64,000 nucleotides of DNA from Sandaracinaceae bacterium (GCA_020633195.1 JACKEC010000014.1:434001-498000), one strand, 5' to 3'; shown: positions 48,600 to 58,166, counted from the first letter of the stretch. A program made the numbers and translations. Notes: a model not told the origin generated them from the letters alone.

Positions 48600-51317
48600 G
48601 TGGAGACCATCTCGAGCCCGGTGAGCGCGACGGCCCGCGGGGCCCCGGCCGGGCCCGGCTCGGACCTGCGCGGGCGTTTGCGCGAGTCGCTCCGGCGACG
48701 CCGGCGGCTCCTCGTCGCCCTCGGCGTCACCGCGCTCGTGCTCGTCGTCGTGCGCGGGACGGTGACGGGGGCGAGCGGGCCCACGCTCGAGGAGGCCCTC
48801 GCCACGGTCGCGGGGCGGGACGGCGTCGAGGTCGATCCGTCCGAGGTGCTGTGGCTCGGCGAGGAGGTGAGCCCCCTCTCGATGCGGCCGGTGCTGTTCC
48901 TCGGCCGCGCCGGCGACGGAGCGCTCTCGGACCTCTATTACGCCGAGGTGCGGCAGGGCGGGGAGACCACCGCGCTCGACGTGGCCTGGATGAGCAACCT
49001 AAGCCGGACCAACAGCGCGGCCGAGGGCATGCCCGTCCGAGCGGGCGACCACCTCGCCTACGCGAGCCGCGTGTCGGGGCGCTACGACAGCGTCACCGTC
49101 GTCGACCTCCGGGGCGAGCCCGAGGCGCTGCTCGTGGGTTGGCCCGCGCGCGCCCGGTGGCAGAACCGGATCACCAACCTCCACGACACGGGACGGGCGT
49201 CCGGCTTCGGGGTCGTCCGCTATCAGCTCCTCGATCCGTCGGAGGCGATGACGCTCGAGGCGCGAGACGGTCGCTTCGTGGCCGTCTTCGGTGACGAGCG
49301 TGTCGTGATCGATCCCGCGCACACCGAGCCCGTCCGGGGCGCGGACCTCGTCGAGATCCAGGAGCAGACCAAGGGCATGCCCGAGACGGTCCCGTGGATC
49401 GTCGACACGGTGCGCAGCCTCTCGTTCGTCGGCCCCGAGCCGATCGAGTGGCTCGAGAACCGCGTGTTCGCGGTCAAGGACGCGGCGACCCGCGCCTACC
49501 ACGGCGTCTTCGGCGCCCCCGACACGGCCGAAGAGGTCGCCGAAGAGCTCGCGATGCCCGAGGAGGTCACCGAGGAGCGCATCGCGATGCTCACGGTGAC
49601 CGATCCCGAGCTGGGCTGGCCGCCAGCGCCGATCCAGCCGATCATCGAGCAGCCGAGCGTCGAGGGGGAGGGCGGCTGGATCCCCGTCGTCGACGACCCC
49701 TTCGTCAACGCGTACCCGAACGCCCCGCCGGCCTTCTATCAGACGTTCCTCCGGTCCGACGAGGAGCGGCCGTACACGCGCGTCTACGTGACGATCTGGG
49801 ATCCGCGGCAGGTCCAGCTCCGGATCCAGTCGGGCGTCCACGAGCCCGAGAGCGCCACCGGCCAGCGGGGCACGGGCATGGTCCCACGCGAGCCGCGCGT
49901 GCTGCGTCGCCTCGTCGGCGCCTTCAACGGCGGCTTCCAGTCGCTCCACGGCGAGTTCGGGATGATGGCCTCGGGCCGGATCTACCTGCCGCCGAAGCCG
50001 TGGGCGGCGACGGTCGCGGTGTTCGACGACGGCCGCGTCGGGATGGGCTCGTGGCCTGCGCCCGACTGGCGTGGCCGCTACTACGACGAGCGCCTGGCGA
50101 ACCGGCAGATCCCCGAGGGGATGGTGGACATGCGCCAGAACCTCACGAGCGTCGTCGAGGACGGTCGCTACAACCCGTGGGAGCGCTGGTACTGGGGCGC
50201 GGCGCCGCGGCAGGTCGAGGAGCAGACCTTCACCACCCGCAGCGGCATGTGCCTGACCGAGGAGGGCTTCCTCGCCTACTTCTGGAGCCAGGGCGTCGGC
50301 CCCGAGGCGCTCGGGGCGGCGATGCTCCGCACCCGCTGCGTGCGGGCGCTGCACCTGGACATGAACAACCCGCACTGCGGCTTCGAGTTCTTCCACCCCT
50401 ACGCGCCGGGCGAGGAGCCGCCGCCCCTCACGAACCGCCGCCGCCGCGAGAGCGAGTTCGACGGCCGGTTCACCCGCACCGACGGTTGGCACCTGCGAGC
50501 CCGCCGCGCGGTCCGATCGATGGGGATGCCGTTCCCGCGCTACTCGGACCGAGACGGCCGGGACTTCTTCTATCTGACCCTGCGCCCCGTGCTGCCGGGC
50601 CCGGACCTCGAGGGCGCGGGCGAAGGCGAGGGCTTCTCCACCGCCGGGCTCCCGCACGCCGGCTGGCCGCACGCGTTCGCGCGAGCGCACCTCGGCGCCT
50701 CCGAGGAGGCGCGCACCTGGCTCGTCCGGATCGACGTCAACCGCGCCGTCCCCGCGCCGATGCGCCGCGACGACCAGACCCGCCCCCTCGCCCAGCTCGC
50801 GGGCGCCGCGTCCATCGCGCGGCAGGACGCCACCGACGCCATCGTCGCGCGGCGCTCCGACGCGGGGTGGTACCTCGTGGAGGGCCGACCGGAGTCGGGT
50901 GATCGGGTCATCGCGTCGGGGCCGCGGCTCTCGGCGATGCCCGACGTCGACGCCGCGATCGGCCTCGATGGGGACGGCTTCCTCGTCTACGCCGAGCGGG
51001 CGGGGGATCCCACGCCGCTCGCCGATCGGCTCCGGGCGGCCGGCGTGACGGACGCGTTCGCGCTCCCCGAGGGCAGCCGGCTCGCGTTCACGGTAGGGGA
51101 CCACCAGGCCGGCGTCGACGGCTACACCCGGGTGGACGCGGAGCCGGACACGTCGCTGGTCTTCTATGCCGAGGAGCGCCCGGCCACCGAGGTGCTCTTC
51201 CCGGACAACGAGCCTCAGCCGTACCGCGTCTGGGGGTACCTCCAGGACCAGCGCGTCCGCTACCGGACCGAGCACGAGGACGGCCCGCGCTTCGTCCGGC
51301 CGCCCGACGAGCGTTGA
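48600..51317 (+). CDS. Membrane-anchored phosphodiester-glycosidase-like (NAGPA-type) protein
   Basis: A 905-residue protein starting at GTG 48600 with GGGGAG just upstream. The N-terminal about 35 residues are basic and soluble, then a helix (about 37-55, LLVALGVTALVLVVVRGTV) anchors it. After about 330 exported residues of unknown type, residues about 395-640 match the phosphodiester glycosidase (NAGPA-like) pattern: RVYVTIWDPRQVQLRI, VGAFNGGFQSLHGEFGM, DMRQNLTSVVEDG.YNPW and LDMNNPHCGFEFF. Family members uncover phosphorylated sugars or act in spore/coat polysaccharide. C-terminal residues 700-905 are unassigned. A role in cell-envelope polysaccharide is inferred. Confidence 0.65.
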   Translation: METISSPVSATARGAPAGPGSDLRGRLRESLRRRRRLLVALGVTALVLVVVRGTVTGASGPTLEEALATVAGRDGVEVDPSEVLWLGEEVSPLSMRPVLFLGRAGDGALSDLYYAEVRQGGETTALDVAWMSNLSRTNSAAEGMPVRAGDHLAYASRVSGRYDSVTVVDLRGEPEALLVGWPARARWQNRITNLHDTGRASGFGVVRYQLLDPSEAMTLEARDGRFVAVFGDERVVIDPAHTEPVRGADLVEIQEQTKGMPETVPWIVDTVRSLSFVGPEPIEWLENRVFAVKDAATRAYHGVFGAPDTAEEVAEELAMPEEVTEERIAMLTVTDPELGWPPAPIQPIIEQPSVEGEGGWIPVVDDPFVNAYPNAPPAFYQTFLRSDEERPYTRVYVTIWDPRQVQLRIQSGVHEPESATGQRGTGMVPREPRVLRRLVGAFNGGFQSLHGEFGMMASGRIYLPPKPWAATVAVFDDGRVGMGSWPAPDWRGRYYDERLANRQIPEGMVDMRQNLTSVVEDGRYNPWERWYWGAAPRQVEEQTFTTRSGMCLTEEGFLAYFWSQGVGPEALGAAMLRTRCVRALHLDMNNPHCGFEFFHPYAPGEEPPPLTNRRRRESEFDGRFTRTDGWHLRARRAVRSMGMPFPRYSDRDGRDFFYLTLRPVLPGPDLEGAGEGEGFSTAGLPHAGWPHAFARAHLGASEEARTWLVRIDVNRAVPAPMRRDDQTRPLAQLAGAASIARQDATDAIVARRSDAGWYLVEGRPESGDRVIASGPRLSAMPDVDAAIGLDGDGFLVYAERAGDPTPLADRLRAAGVTDAFALPEGSRLAFTVGDHQAGVDGYTRVDAEPDTSLVFYAEERPATEVLFPDNEPQPYRVWGYLQDQRVRYRTEHEDGPRFVRPPDER

Positions 51318-51568
51318 GACGGACTTGTGATATCTCACAGCTCCGTGCGCGGACCGCCTGCGAGTTGGCGGACGCGTCACGATTCCGGCATGATCTCGTG
51401 GTCGTGGAGCCCCCCACCTTCAACCCGCGCGAAGTCGTCGCGCGCCAGGAACGCAGATCTTGCCCAAGCGTTGCCCATTGACCGTGTCTGTGCAGCGCCG
51501 GTACAGTGCGCGCGCTTCGGGCTACGAGCGGTGTGCGCGGTCGGCGTACCCGCTGGTGGGAGATTGAG
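51318..51568. other. Intergenic region with palindrome and promoter
   Basis: A TGTGA-TATC-TCACA palindrome (51326-51339) lies 9 bp after the preceding stop; its inner spacer is 4 nt, so it is not a classical CRP site. The -35/-10 of the kinase gene lies at 51478-51507. Nothing else stands out in the rest of the gap. Confidence 0.4.
51478..51507 (+). promoter_or_regulatory. Promoter of the PEGA kinase gene (TTGACC-N18-TACAGT)
   Basis: A -35 TTGACC (51478-51483) and -10 TACAGT (51502-51507) with an 18-bp spacer give a 5' leader of about 55 nt to GTG 51569. Confidence 0.6.
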
Positions 51569-54319
51569 GTGAAGAAGCCGATCCCGTTCGGAAAGTACGT
51601 CCTGCTCGAGCGCATCAACGTCGGCGGGATGGCGGAGGTCTTCAAAGCGAAGGCCTTCGGGGTGGAGGGCTTCGAACGGCTCGTCGCGGTGAAGCGCATC
51701 CTTCCGTCGATCGCGGAGGATCAAGAGTTCATCACGATGTTCATCGACGAGGCGAAGATCGCCGTGCAGCTGACGCACGCGAACATCGCCCAGATCTTCG
51801 ACCTCGGGAAGGTCGCCGACTCGTTCTTCATCGCGATGGAGTTCGTCCACGGCAAGGACCTCCGGGCGATCTTCGATCGCGCCCGCAAGCGCGGCGAGAC
51901 CGTGCCGGTCCCGATGGCCTGCTACACGGTGATGAAGGTCTGCGAGGGCCTCGACTACGCGCACAACAAGAAGGACGCGGCGGGGCGCGAGCTCAACCTC
52001 GTCCACCGCGACGTCTCGCCGCAGAACATCCTCATCAGCTACGACGGCGAGACGAAGATCATCGACTTCGGGATCGCCAAGGCCGCCGGCAAGGCGGGCA
52101 AGACCCAGGCGGGGATCCTCAAGGGCAAGTTCGGGTACATGTCGCCCGAGCAGGTCCGGGGGCTGCCGCTCGATCGCCGGAGCGACATCTTCGCCGTCGG
52201 CATCGTCCTCTACGAGCTGCTCACGGGCGAGCGCCTCTTCGTCGGCGAGAGCGACTTCTCGACGCTCGAGAAGGTCCGCAACGTCGAGATCATGCCGCCG
52301 TCGACCTACAACCGGCGGATCCCCGAGGAGCTCGAGCAGATCGTCCTCAAGGCGCTCGCGAAGGACGTCGACGATCGCTACCAGACCGCGATGGACCTGC
52401 ATGACGACTTGCAGTCGTTCATGTACACGAGCGGCAACTTCTTCTCCCGCAAGGACCTGAGCGCGTACATGCGCAAGGCGTTCGCCGAGGAGATCGCGCG
52501 GGAGAGCCAGCGCGAAGAGGAGTACCGGCGGATGGAGGCCGAGGCGGGCCTCGCCGCGCCGGGCGGCCGCGCGCCCAAGAGCTCTGGGCTCGACGCCTTC
52601 GCCGACATCGAGCCGGCGCCCGCCAAGGCCGCCAACATCTCCGCGGCCCAGCCGCCGCCCGCGCCTCGGCAGCAGAAGCGCACGATGATGGGGGTCGGGG
52701 TGCCGCCGCCGCCCCCGCGGACCTCGGGAGCGCCGCCGCCCCCGCCGCCGCCGCGGACCACGTCGCCGCCGGCCGTGCCGCCCACGCTCCGGTCCTCGAA
52801 CCCGCCGCCGCCGCCCTCGCACGCGGTCTCGAGCCCGGGCGCCGCGCTCGACATGGACTGGGACGACGAGGAGCTGTCGACCCAGATCTACGACAAGCCC
52901 GAGGACGGCTTCCTGCCCTCGCTCCCCGACCTCAACGACGCCGCTCCCTCGCCCGCGATGGCGAGCGCCCCGGAGCCCGTGGTGGCGCACGCGCCGACGC
53001 CGGCGCCGTCTCCCTTCGCCCCGACGCTCCCGGGCCACGGTGGCTCCGTCCCGGGGATGCCGTCGCCCTTCGACGATCTCCCTCCGGAGCCCGTCCCCGT
53101 CGGTCGCGAGCCGACCGCGGTCACGCAGCCCACCAAGAAGAGCGGCGGGAGCGGCGGCATGATCGCCGTCTTCGGCCTCGTCGCCGTCCTCGCGCTCGTG
53201 CTCCTCGGCGCGGGCGGCTGGTGGTTCTTCCTCCGGTCGCAGCCCGGCACGATCCACCTCGCGACGAACCCGCCCGACGCGGTCGTCTACCTCGACAACG
53301 AGCCGATCACCTCGTCCACGTCGAGCCCGTTCCTGCTCGCCAACGTCGAGCCCGGTGAGCACCTCGTGGAGGTCCGCAAGCACGGCTTCCAGACGTGGGC
53401 GACCCGCGTCACCCTCGCGAGCGGGCAGACGCTCGAGCTGCCGTCCGTCTCGCTCACCGAGGACGCGCCCGCCGGGACGACCGGCGGCGGCGGGGGCACC
53501 ACCCCGACCACGAACCCCGAGGTCGCCGGCACCGGCTTCCACCTCGACACGGTCCCGAGCGGCGCGCTCGTGTTCGTCGGCGATCGCCAGCTCCCGCAGC
53601 GAACGCCGGTCACCGTCACGGACCTCTCGCCCGGCACGGTGACGATCCGCGCCGAGCTCGAGAACTACGCCCCGTGGACCGGGCAGATCGACATCGCGAC
53701 GGACACCATCGCGCAGCTCCCGCGCGCGGTGCTGACCCTGCGTCAGGTCTCGGTGCGCTTCGAGTCCAACCCCTCCGGCGCCCGCGTCACCCTGGTGCGC
53801 GGCAGCGAGCGTCGCCGGGTCGGCGAGACGCCGATCACCTACGCCGTCGACACCTCGGGCAGTCAGTGGACCGTCGAGATGGCCCACGGCGGCTACGAGG
53901 ACTGGACCCAGGCGCTCAACCCGCCGAGCGGCCAGGCGAACCACACGGTGAGCGCGGACCTCGTCGAGCGTCAGCGCTCGACCGGCGGCGGTGGGCGTCG
54001 CGGCGGCGGCGGCGGCGGGGGGACCCAGGTCGCCTCCGGCGGCGGCGACACGCAGACGAGCTCCGGCGGCGGTGGCGGCGGTGGCGGCGGAGCCGCGACG
54101 GGCGGCACCGGCACCCTCCGCGTGCAGACGACCCCGTGGTCGCAGGTCTACGTGGACGGTCGCCTCATCGGCAATACGCCCCAGATGAACATCTCGCTGC
54201 CCGCGGGTCGGCATCAGGTCCGCCTGATCAACGCGGACTTCAACATCCGCGAGTCGGTCTCGGTGACCATCCGCGCCGGTCAGGTCGAGACCCTGATCCG
54301 TCGCCTGACCCCCGGCTGA
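51569..54319 (+). CDS. Ser/Thr kinase with C-terminal transmembrane helix and PEGA repeats
   Basis: A 916-residue kinase from GTG 51569. Kinase domain about 8-290: INVGGMAEV (16-24), Lys42, HRDVSPQN with Asp148, DFG (166-168) and YMSPEQVRG; the Lys-to-Ser change in HRDxKPxN is typical of many myxobacterial kinases. A Pro-rich linker (about 370-520) leads to a transmembrane helix near 531-556. The extracytoplasmic part has four PEGA domains (about 558-630, 655-740, 745-830 and 845-916), broken by a poly-Gly stretch. PEGA repeats are thought to bind envelope components and may act as sensors. Confidence 0.82.
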   Translation: MKKPIPFGKYVLLERINVGGMAEVFKAKAFGVEGFERLVAVKRILPSIAEDQEFITMFIDEAKIAVQLTHANIAQIFDLGKVADSFFIAMEFVHGKDLRAIFDRARKRGETVPVPMACYTVMKVCEGLDYAHNKKDAAGRELNLVHRDVSPQNILISYDGETKIIDFGIAKAAGKAGKTQAGILKGKFGYMSPEQVRGLPLDRRSDIFAVGIVLYELLTGERLFVGESDFSTLEKVRNVEIMPPSTYNRRIPEELEQIVLKALAKDVDDRYQTAMDLHDDLQSFMYTSGNFFSRKDLSAYMRKAFAEEIARESQREEEYRRMEAEAGLAAPGGRAPKSSGLDAFADIEPAPAKAANISAAQPPPAPRQQKRTMMGVGVPPPPPRTSGAPPPPPPPRTTSPPAVPPTLRSSNPPPPPSHAVSSPGAALDMDWDDEELSTQIYDKPEDGFLPSLPDLNDAAPSPAMASAPEPVVAHAPTPAPSPFAPTLPGHGGSVPGMPSPFDDLPPEPVPVGREPTAVTQPTKKSGGSGGMIAVFGLVAVLALVLLGAGGWWFFLRSQPGTIHLATNPPDAVVYLDNEPITSSTSSPFLLANVEPGEHLVEVRKHGFQTWATRVTLASGQTLELPSVSLTEDAPAGTTGGGGGTTPTTNPEVAGTGFHLDTVPSGALVFVGDRQLPQRTPVTVTDLSPGTVTIRAELENYAPWTGQIDIATDTIAQLPRAVLTLRQVSVRFESNPSGARVTLVRGSERRRVGETPITYAVDTSGSQWTVEMAHGGYEDWTQALNPPSGQANHTVSADLVERQRSTGGGGRRGGGGGGGTQVASGGGDTQTSSGGGGGGGGGAATGGTGTLRVQTTPWSQVYVDGRLIGNTPQMNISLPAGRHQVRLINADFNIRESVSVTIRAGQVETLIRRLTPG

Positions 54320-54321
54320 TT

Positions 54322-54341
54322 GCGCGGGGCCCCCCCCGCGC
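54322..54341 (+). terminator. GC-rich hairpin after the PEGA kinase gene
   Basis: GCGCGGGG (54322-54329) pairs with CCCCGCGC (54334-54341) around a CCCC loop, just after the kinase stop and before the pilin start. No T run follows. Confidence 0.45.
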
Positions 54342-54353
54342 CACACTGCCGCC

Positions 54354-54905
54354 GTGTCCGTCCGCAACCGCCGCGGGCTCTCGCTCGTCGAGGCCGCGCT
54401 GATCGTCTGCCTCGTGGGGATCGTCCTGGCGGTGTTCATCCCCACCTTCGTGCGGGAGCTGCGGACCAGCAAGACGAGCGAGGCGGTCGACAACCTCGCG
54501 CTCCTCTCGCGCCAGACCGCGGCGTACTTCGTCACCCCGCAGCCCCGTGAGGACGGCCCGGCGATGCTTCGATGCCTCCCGCCGACCGCGGGGCCGACGC
54601 CGCGCCTGCCCACCGAGGAGCCCGAGGAGGTCGACTTCCAGGCCGAGGACACCCCCGGCCACGAGACCTGGGCGGCCCTCGGGTTCCACCCGACCGACGG
54701 TGTCCGGTACGCCTACACCTTCGAGCCGACCGCGAGCCGCTGCGGGCTGCGGAGCCCCGAGGGCAGCTACCTCGTCACCTTGCGCGCGGAGGGGGATCTC
54801 GACGGCGACGGAGAGCGGAGCCTCTTCGAGCTGCGGCTGAGGGCCGAGGACTCCGGCGACCTCGTGGAGGAGGGGATCCTCTACGTGCGCGATCGCGCCG
54901 AGTGA
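54354..54905 (+). CDS. Type IV pilin-like protein (third pilin)
   Basis: A 183-residue prepilin-like protein from GTG 54354. A short basic leader (VRNRRG) is followed by LSLVEAALIVCLVGIVLAVFIP, with Glu5 of the mature form and the hydrophobic helix that packs into the pilus; Leu replaces the usual Phe1. The C-terminal half has GDLDGDGERSLFEL, which is also seen in the two other pilins of the window. A minor pilin or pseudopilin is likely, processed by prepilin peptidase. It overlaps the 3' end of the convergent TPR membrane protein gene by 25 bp. Confidence 0.7.
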   Translation: MSVRNRRGLSLVEAALIVCLVGIVLAVFIPTFVRELRTSKTSEAVDNLALLSRQTAAYFVTPQPREDGPAMLRCLPPTAGPTPRLPTEEPEEVDFQAEDTPGHETWAALGFHPTDGVRYAYTFEPTASRCGLRSPEGSYLVTLRAEGDLDGDGERSLFELRLRAEDSGDLVEEGILYVRDRAE

Positions 54906-56551
54906 ACGAGCGGAGCGAGCTCGGGCCGCTGGCGTAGGATCGCGTCGAGCGCGGCGCGGTTCGCGGCTCGGTCCGGAGCGTCTCGAAGCATCGACGCGAG
55001 CGCCTCGGCGCAGTCGGGTCGCCCGGGCCAGACCTCGAGGCAGCGCACGAGGTGCCCGACCGCGACCGCGGGATCTCGGGCCGTCATCGCGTTGAGCGCC
55101 AGCAGCTGGTACGCCGCCTCCTCGGGGCGGTCGTGGAACCGCTCGATGCCCCGCCGCGCCACGCGCTCGACGCCCTCGCGATCGCCGACCTCGACGAGCG
55201 CGCGTCCCGCCGCGGCGAGGTAGCGGTGGGTCTCCGGATCGAGCTCGGCGGCGCGCAGGAGCGGCCCGACCGCGTGGCGGGCGTCGTGATCGTGGAGCCG
55301 CGCCATCCCGAGCCAGCCGTGCCCCATCGCGATGTCGGGGCGCGCGCGGATCGCCTCCGCGTACAGGCGCTCGCTGCTCGCGAAGTCCGTCGTGTAGAGC
55401 CCGGCGAGGGCGGCGAGCCCGGCGACGTGGAGCCCCGCGAGCCCCATCCGGATCGCCCGCCGCGGCACGCGCTCGCGCACGTGCGGGACGAGCGCGGCGA
55501 GGGCCCACGCGAAGCCCGCGAGCGGCACGTAGAGGTAGCGGCCGAAGCCCGGCCAGAGGACCGTGCTGATCACGGCGATGGGGAGGAGCGGCGCGAAGAA
55601 CCAGAGCGCGCTCCACGCCGCGACGGGGGCCTTGTCGCGCGCGCGCCAGGCGATGACGACGACGAGCCCGACGGCGAGGGCGGCCAGCCCGATCTGCCAC
55701 GTCGCGACCTGCGCGTACTCGTCTCGGAGCGAGCGAAGGTAGGGGCGGGACGGCGCGACCGTCTCGCGCAGCGCGTCCGCGAGGAGCCAGGGGAGGTTGC
55801 GCGCGGCGTCCCCGAGCATCGCCCCGTCGCGGTGCGTGCGCATGCCGTCGAGCACCGCGACGCGAGCGCCGAGGTAGCCGACCGCGCTGATCGCGAGGGG
55901 GACGAGCCGGCCTCGCCAGCTCCGCGTGGTGCCCGGCGCGGCCGGCATCAGGAGGATCGCGGGGAACACGAGGAGGAGCGTCTCCTTCGAGAGGAGGCCC
56001 AGCCCGAGCAGCGCGGTGGCGAACCCGCGCCAGGCCCACGGGCGCCGACCGCGCTCGGCCGAGAGCAGCGCCAGCATGGCGCCGAGACCCAGCGCCAGGC
56101 ACGCGGGATCCGAGCGGCCATTGATCCAGACGTGCGCCTCCACCGCCCAGGGGTGCAGCGCGAAGACGAGCGCGCCGTAGAGCGCCGCCCAGCGATCCTC
56201 GAGCCACCGGAGCGCGAGGAAGAAGACGCCGAGCACGCACGCGAGGTGCAGCAGCAAGTTGGTCGTGTGATAGGCCCACGGCGCCCGACCCGAGATCTGC
56301 GCGTCGATCACGAAGAGCGTGATCGGGACGGGTCGGTAGGTGTCGATCGGCTGCGCGCCGGGATCGCTCGCGGCCGCGAACATCGTGTGGCGGGTCCAGA
56401 TCGCGAAGAGGTTGTCGGGGTCGTGGATCACCGACCCGTCCTCGATGACGTGCACGTCGTCGAACACGAACTCGTTGGCGTAGCGCTGGCCGGTCGCGCC
56501 GAGCGTGGCGAGGACCAGCGCGGCGACCGCGATCGGCGAGGTGAGCTTCAT
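54881..56551 (-). CDS. Multi-pass membrane protein with TPR-like C-terminus (TMTC-like)
   Basis: A 556-residue protein: N-terminal signal-anchor, then about ten hydrophobic helices to about residue 395, with FDDVHVIEDGSVIHDP after the first helix (typical of GT-C-type enzymes), and a helical, TPR-like C-terminal region (GHGWLGMARLHDHDARHAVGPLLRAAELDP). A LWPGFGRYLYVPLAGF motif is shared with the 63064 gene. TMTC proteins are O-mannosyltransferase-like in animals; the bacterial role is unknown. Its ATG overlaps the upstream gene's stop (ATGA). Confidence 0.65.
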   Translation of the reverse strand: MKLTSPIAVAALVLATLGATGQRYANEFVFDDVHVIEDGSVIHDPDNLFAIWTRHTMFAAASDPGAQPIDTYRPVPITLFVIDAQISGRAPWAYHTTNLLLHLACVLGVFFLALRWLEDRWAALYGALVFALHPWAVEAHVWINGRSDPACLALGLGAMLALLSAERGRRPWAWRGFATALLGLGLLSKETLLLVFPAILLMPAAPGTTRSWRGRLVPLAISAVGYLGARVAVLDGMRTHRDGAMLGDAARNLPWLLADALRETVAPSRPYLRSLRDEYAQVATWQIGLAALAVGLVVVIAWRARDKAPVAAWSALWFFAPLLPIAVISTVLWPGFGRYLYVPLAGFAWALAALVPHVRERVPRRAIRMGLAGLHVAGLAALAGLYTTDFASSERLYAEAIRARPDIAMGHGWLGMARLHDHDARHAVGPLLRAAELDPETHRYLAAAGRALVEVGDREGVERVARRGIERFHDRPEEAAYQLLALNAMTARDPAVAVGHLVRCLEVWPGRPDCAEALASMLRDAPDRAANRAALDAILRQRPELAPLVHSARSRT

Positions 56552-57429
56552 GGAGGGGTCGCGAGCGCCTCGGGCAGCCCGAGCCGGATCGGGGAGTCGA
56601 CGTCCACCGGCGGGCGCTCCCCGAGCAAGAGCAAGAAGCTCGGCGGGGCGTAGGGGAACGTCCGCCGGCGTCGGTCCTCGAGCTGCTCCATCGCGGCGAG
56701 GAACGCCTCGGCGTGCGCCTGGTCCTGGAGCTGCCGGATCCGCGTCGCCATGCGCTCGCGCGTCGCCGGGTCGTCGGTCTGGGCGTACATCTCCTCGAGG
56801 TGACGCGCCGCCTGATCGGTGCGACCGATGCGACCCATCAGCGCGGCGTTCGACAGCGCGGCCCACTCGGGAGCGGCGCCGAGGCGCGAGGCCCGCAGCA
56901 GGAACGGGAGCGCTCGCTCGCGGGCCCGGTTGCCGGCCTCCACGTCCTCCAGCATCGGCGGCAGCTCGTAGGCGAGCACCGCGCCGAGGTCCCAGGCGAG
57001 CTGGCCGTCGTCGGGGTGACGTCGAGCGCCGCGCTCCATGAACTCCACCGTGCGGTTCACGTCGTCGACGGTGATCGCCTGCGGTCGGTACAAGCCGGCC
57101 GTCCCCACCCACCGGTAGACGGCGACGAAGTCGGGGTCGAGCGACTCGATCGCCTCGCCGTAGCGGAACACGAACTCGACGTCTCCGTGGTGGACCATCT
57201 CGTCGCCGTAGTAGACGAGCGCGCGCATCCAGATGAGGTCCGCGAGGGCCTCGTTCCAGCCCAGGCTGAACGCGCGCAGCCACTCGTTCGGCGGCAGGTA
57301 GTAGACGTCCTCGTACGCCTGCGCCTCGCTCCACTCGTGGTGCGCCCGCGCGCGCAGCCGATCGAGGCCGAGCGGGAGCACGACGATGGCGCCGATGAGG
57401 ACGTAGAGCGTGAGTTGTTCACGTCGCAC
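56548..57429 (-). CDS. Membrane-anchored helical-repeat protein upstream of the TMTC-like gene
   Basis: A 293-residue protein from GTG 57429. A signal-anchor helix (about 8-24, LTLYVLIGAIVVLPLGL) leads to an exported or cytosolic helical domain with TPR-like periodicity (EWLRAFSLGWNEALADLIW...RYGEAIESLDPDFVAVYRWVG, NAALMGRIGRTDQAARHLEEMYAQ). It overlaps the TMTC-like gene's start by ATGA, so the two are coupled. TAGACT lies 11 nt before the start. An alternative start at 57465 adds 12 residues. Function unknown. Confidence 0.62.
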   Translation of the reverse strand: MRREQLTLYVLIGAIVVLPLGLDRLRARAHHEWSEAQAYEDVYYLPPNEWLRAFSLGWNEALADLIWMRALVYYGDEMVHHGDVEFVFRYGEAIESLDPDFVAVYRWVGTAGLYRPQAITVDDVNRTVEFMERGARRHPDDGQLAWDLGAVLAYELPPMLEDVEAGNRARERALPFLLRASRLGAAPEWAALSNAALMGRIGRTDQAARHLEEMYAQTDDPATRERMATRIRQLQDQAHAEAFLAAMEQLEDRRRRTFPYAPPSFLLLLGERPPVDVDSPIRLGLPEALATPP

Positions 57430-57485
57430 GGTCGGCCCGGAGTCTAACAGCGCGCGCTCGTCCACGGACGGCGGCCCAATTGAGA

Positions 57486-57518
57486 AAGCGCCCCCCTCGC
57501 GTCGCGAGGAGAGCGCTT
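57486..57518 (-). terminator. Hairpin downstream of the first pilin gene
   Basis: The arms AAGCGC and GCGCTT (57486-57491 and 57513-57518) pair, with an inner CTCGC/GCGAG stem. On the minus strand the hairpin is followed by TTTCTC, as in an intrinsic terminator. Confidence 0.55.
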
Positions 57519-57542
57519 CCGATGGAGAGAGCTCGTGGTGGG

Positions 57543-58109
57543 TTACTCGAGCTCGTTCTCGCGGTAGAGACCCGGCGAGCGCATCAGCTCGTTGAGCTGG
57601 CTGGAGCCGGCCGCGAGCTCGAAGAGGCTCGTGTTGGAGTCGCCGTCGAGGTTGCCGTTGGCGCGGAAGCTGTAGAGCGTCGACTCACCACCCGAGTGAC
57701 CGCACGAGGCGCCGGGGCTGACGAGCGTGTACTGGAAGTAGACCGGATCACGCGTCGAGAAGCCGATGTTCGTGAAGGGCTGGAGCGTCGGGTCGGCCCA
57801 GTCGACGATGTGCTTCGAGGGCGAGGGAGCGACCGGGGTGCTCGCGCCGTCGACGATGCAGTTACTCGTCGCGATGGCGGTGGTCGGCGTGACGACGGCG
57901 GCACGGGTCGACCAGGTCTCCCCCGAGTAGTGCGCCGCTGCGCCGGTGAACATCGCCTTGAGGTTCGAACCCGCCTCGGAGGTCTTCGAGCGGTTCAGAT
58001 ACCCGATGAAGGCCGGGATGGCGATGGCCGCCAAGATGCCGATGATGGCCACGACGATCATCAGCTCGATGAGGGTGAAGCCCTTTTTCCGCTTGAGAAG
58101 CTTCCGCAT
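57543..58109 (-). CDS. Type IV pilin (major-pilin candidate A)
   Basis: A 188-residue prepilin. The leader MRKLLKRKKG is basic; mature FTLIELMIVVAIIGILAAIAIP with Phe1 and Glu5 is canonical. The globular part contains one Cys pair near SNCIVDG and SPGASCGHSGG and, near the C-terminus, GNLDGDSNTSLFEL. GGAG lies 8 nt before the ATG. A sigma-54-type promoter at 58167-58182 (TGGCACG-CAGC-TCGCA) lies upstream; a PilR-like gene is 1.1 kb away. It is likely the main structural subunit or one of two alternative pilins. Confidence 0.9.
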   Translation of the reverse strand: MRKLLKRKKGFTLIELMIVVAIIGILAAIAIPAFIGYLNRSKTSEAGSNLKAMFTGAAAHYSGETWSTRAAVVTPTTAIATSNCIVDGASTPVAPSPSKHIVDWADPTLQPFTNIGFSTRDPVYFQYTLVSPGASCGHSGGESTLYSFRANGNLDGDSNTSLFELAAGSSQLNELMRSPGLYRENELE

Positions 58110-58166
58110 GAGTCTCGCTCCAGTTCGTTCTGTCGGTGTCGGTGGGGGGGGGACGCCCGACACTAG

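Noticed and set aside
51326..51339. Classical CRP site
   Set aside because: The half-sites are separated by 4 rather than 6 nt, so only an operator-like palindrome is claimed.
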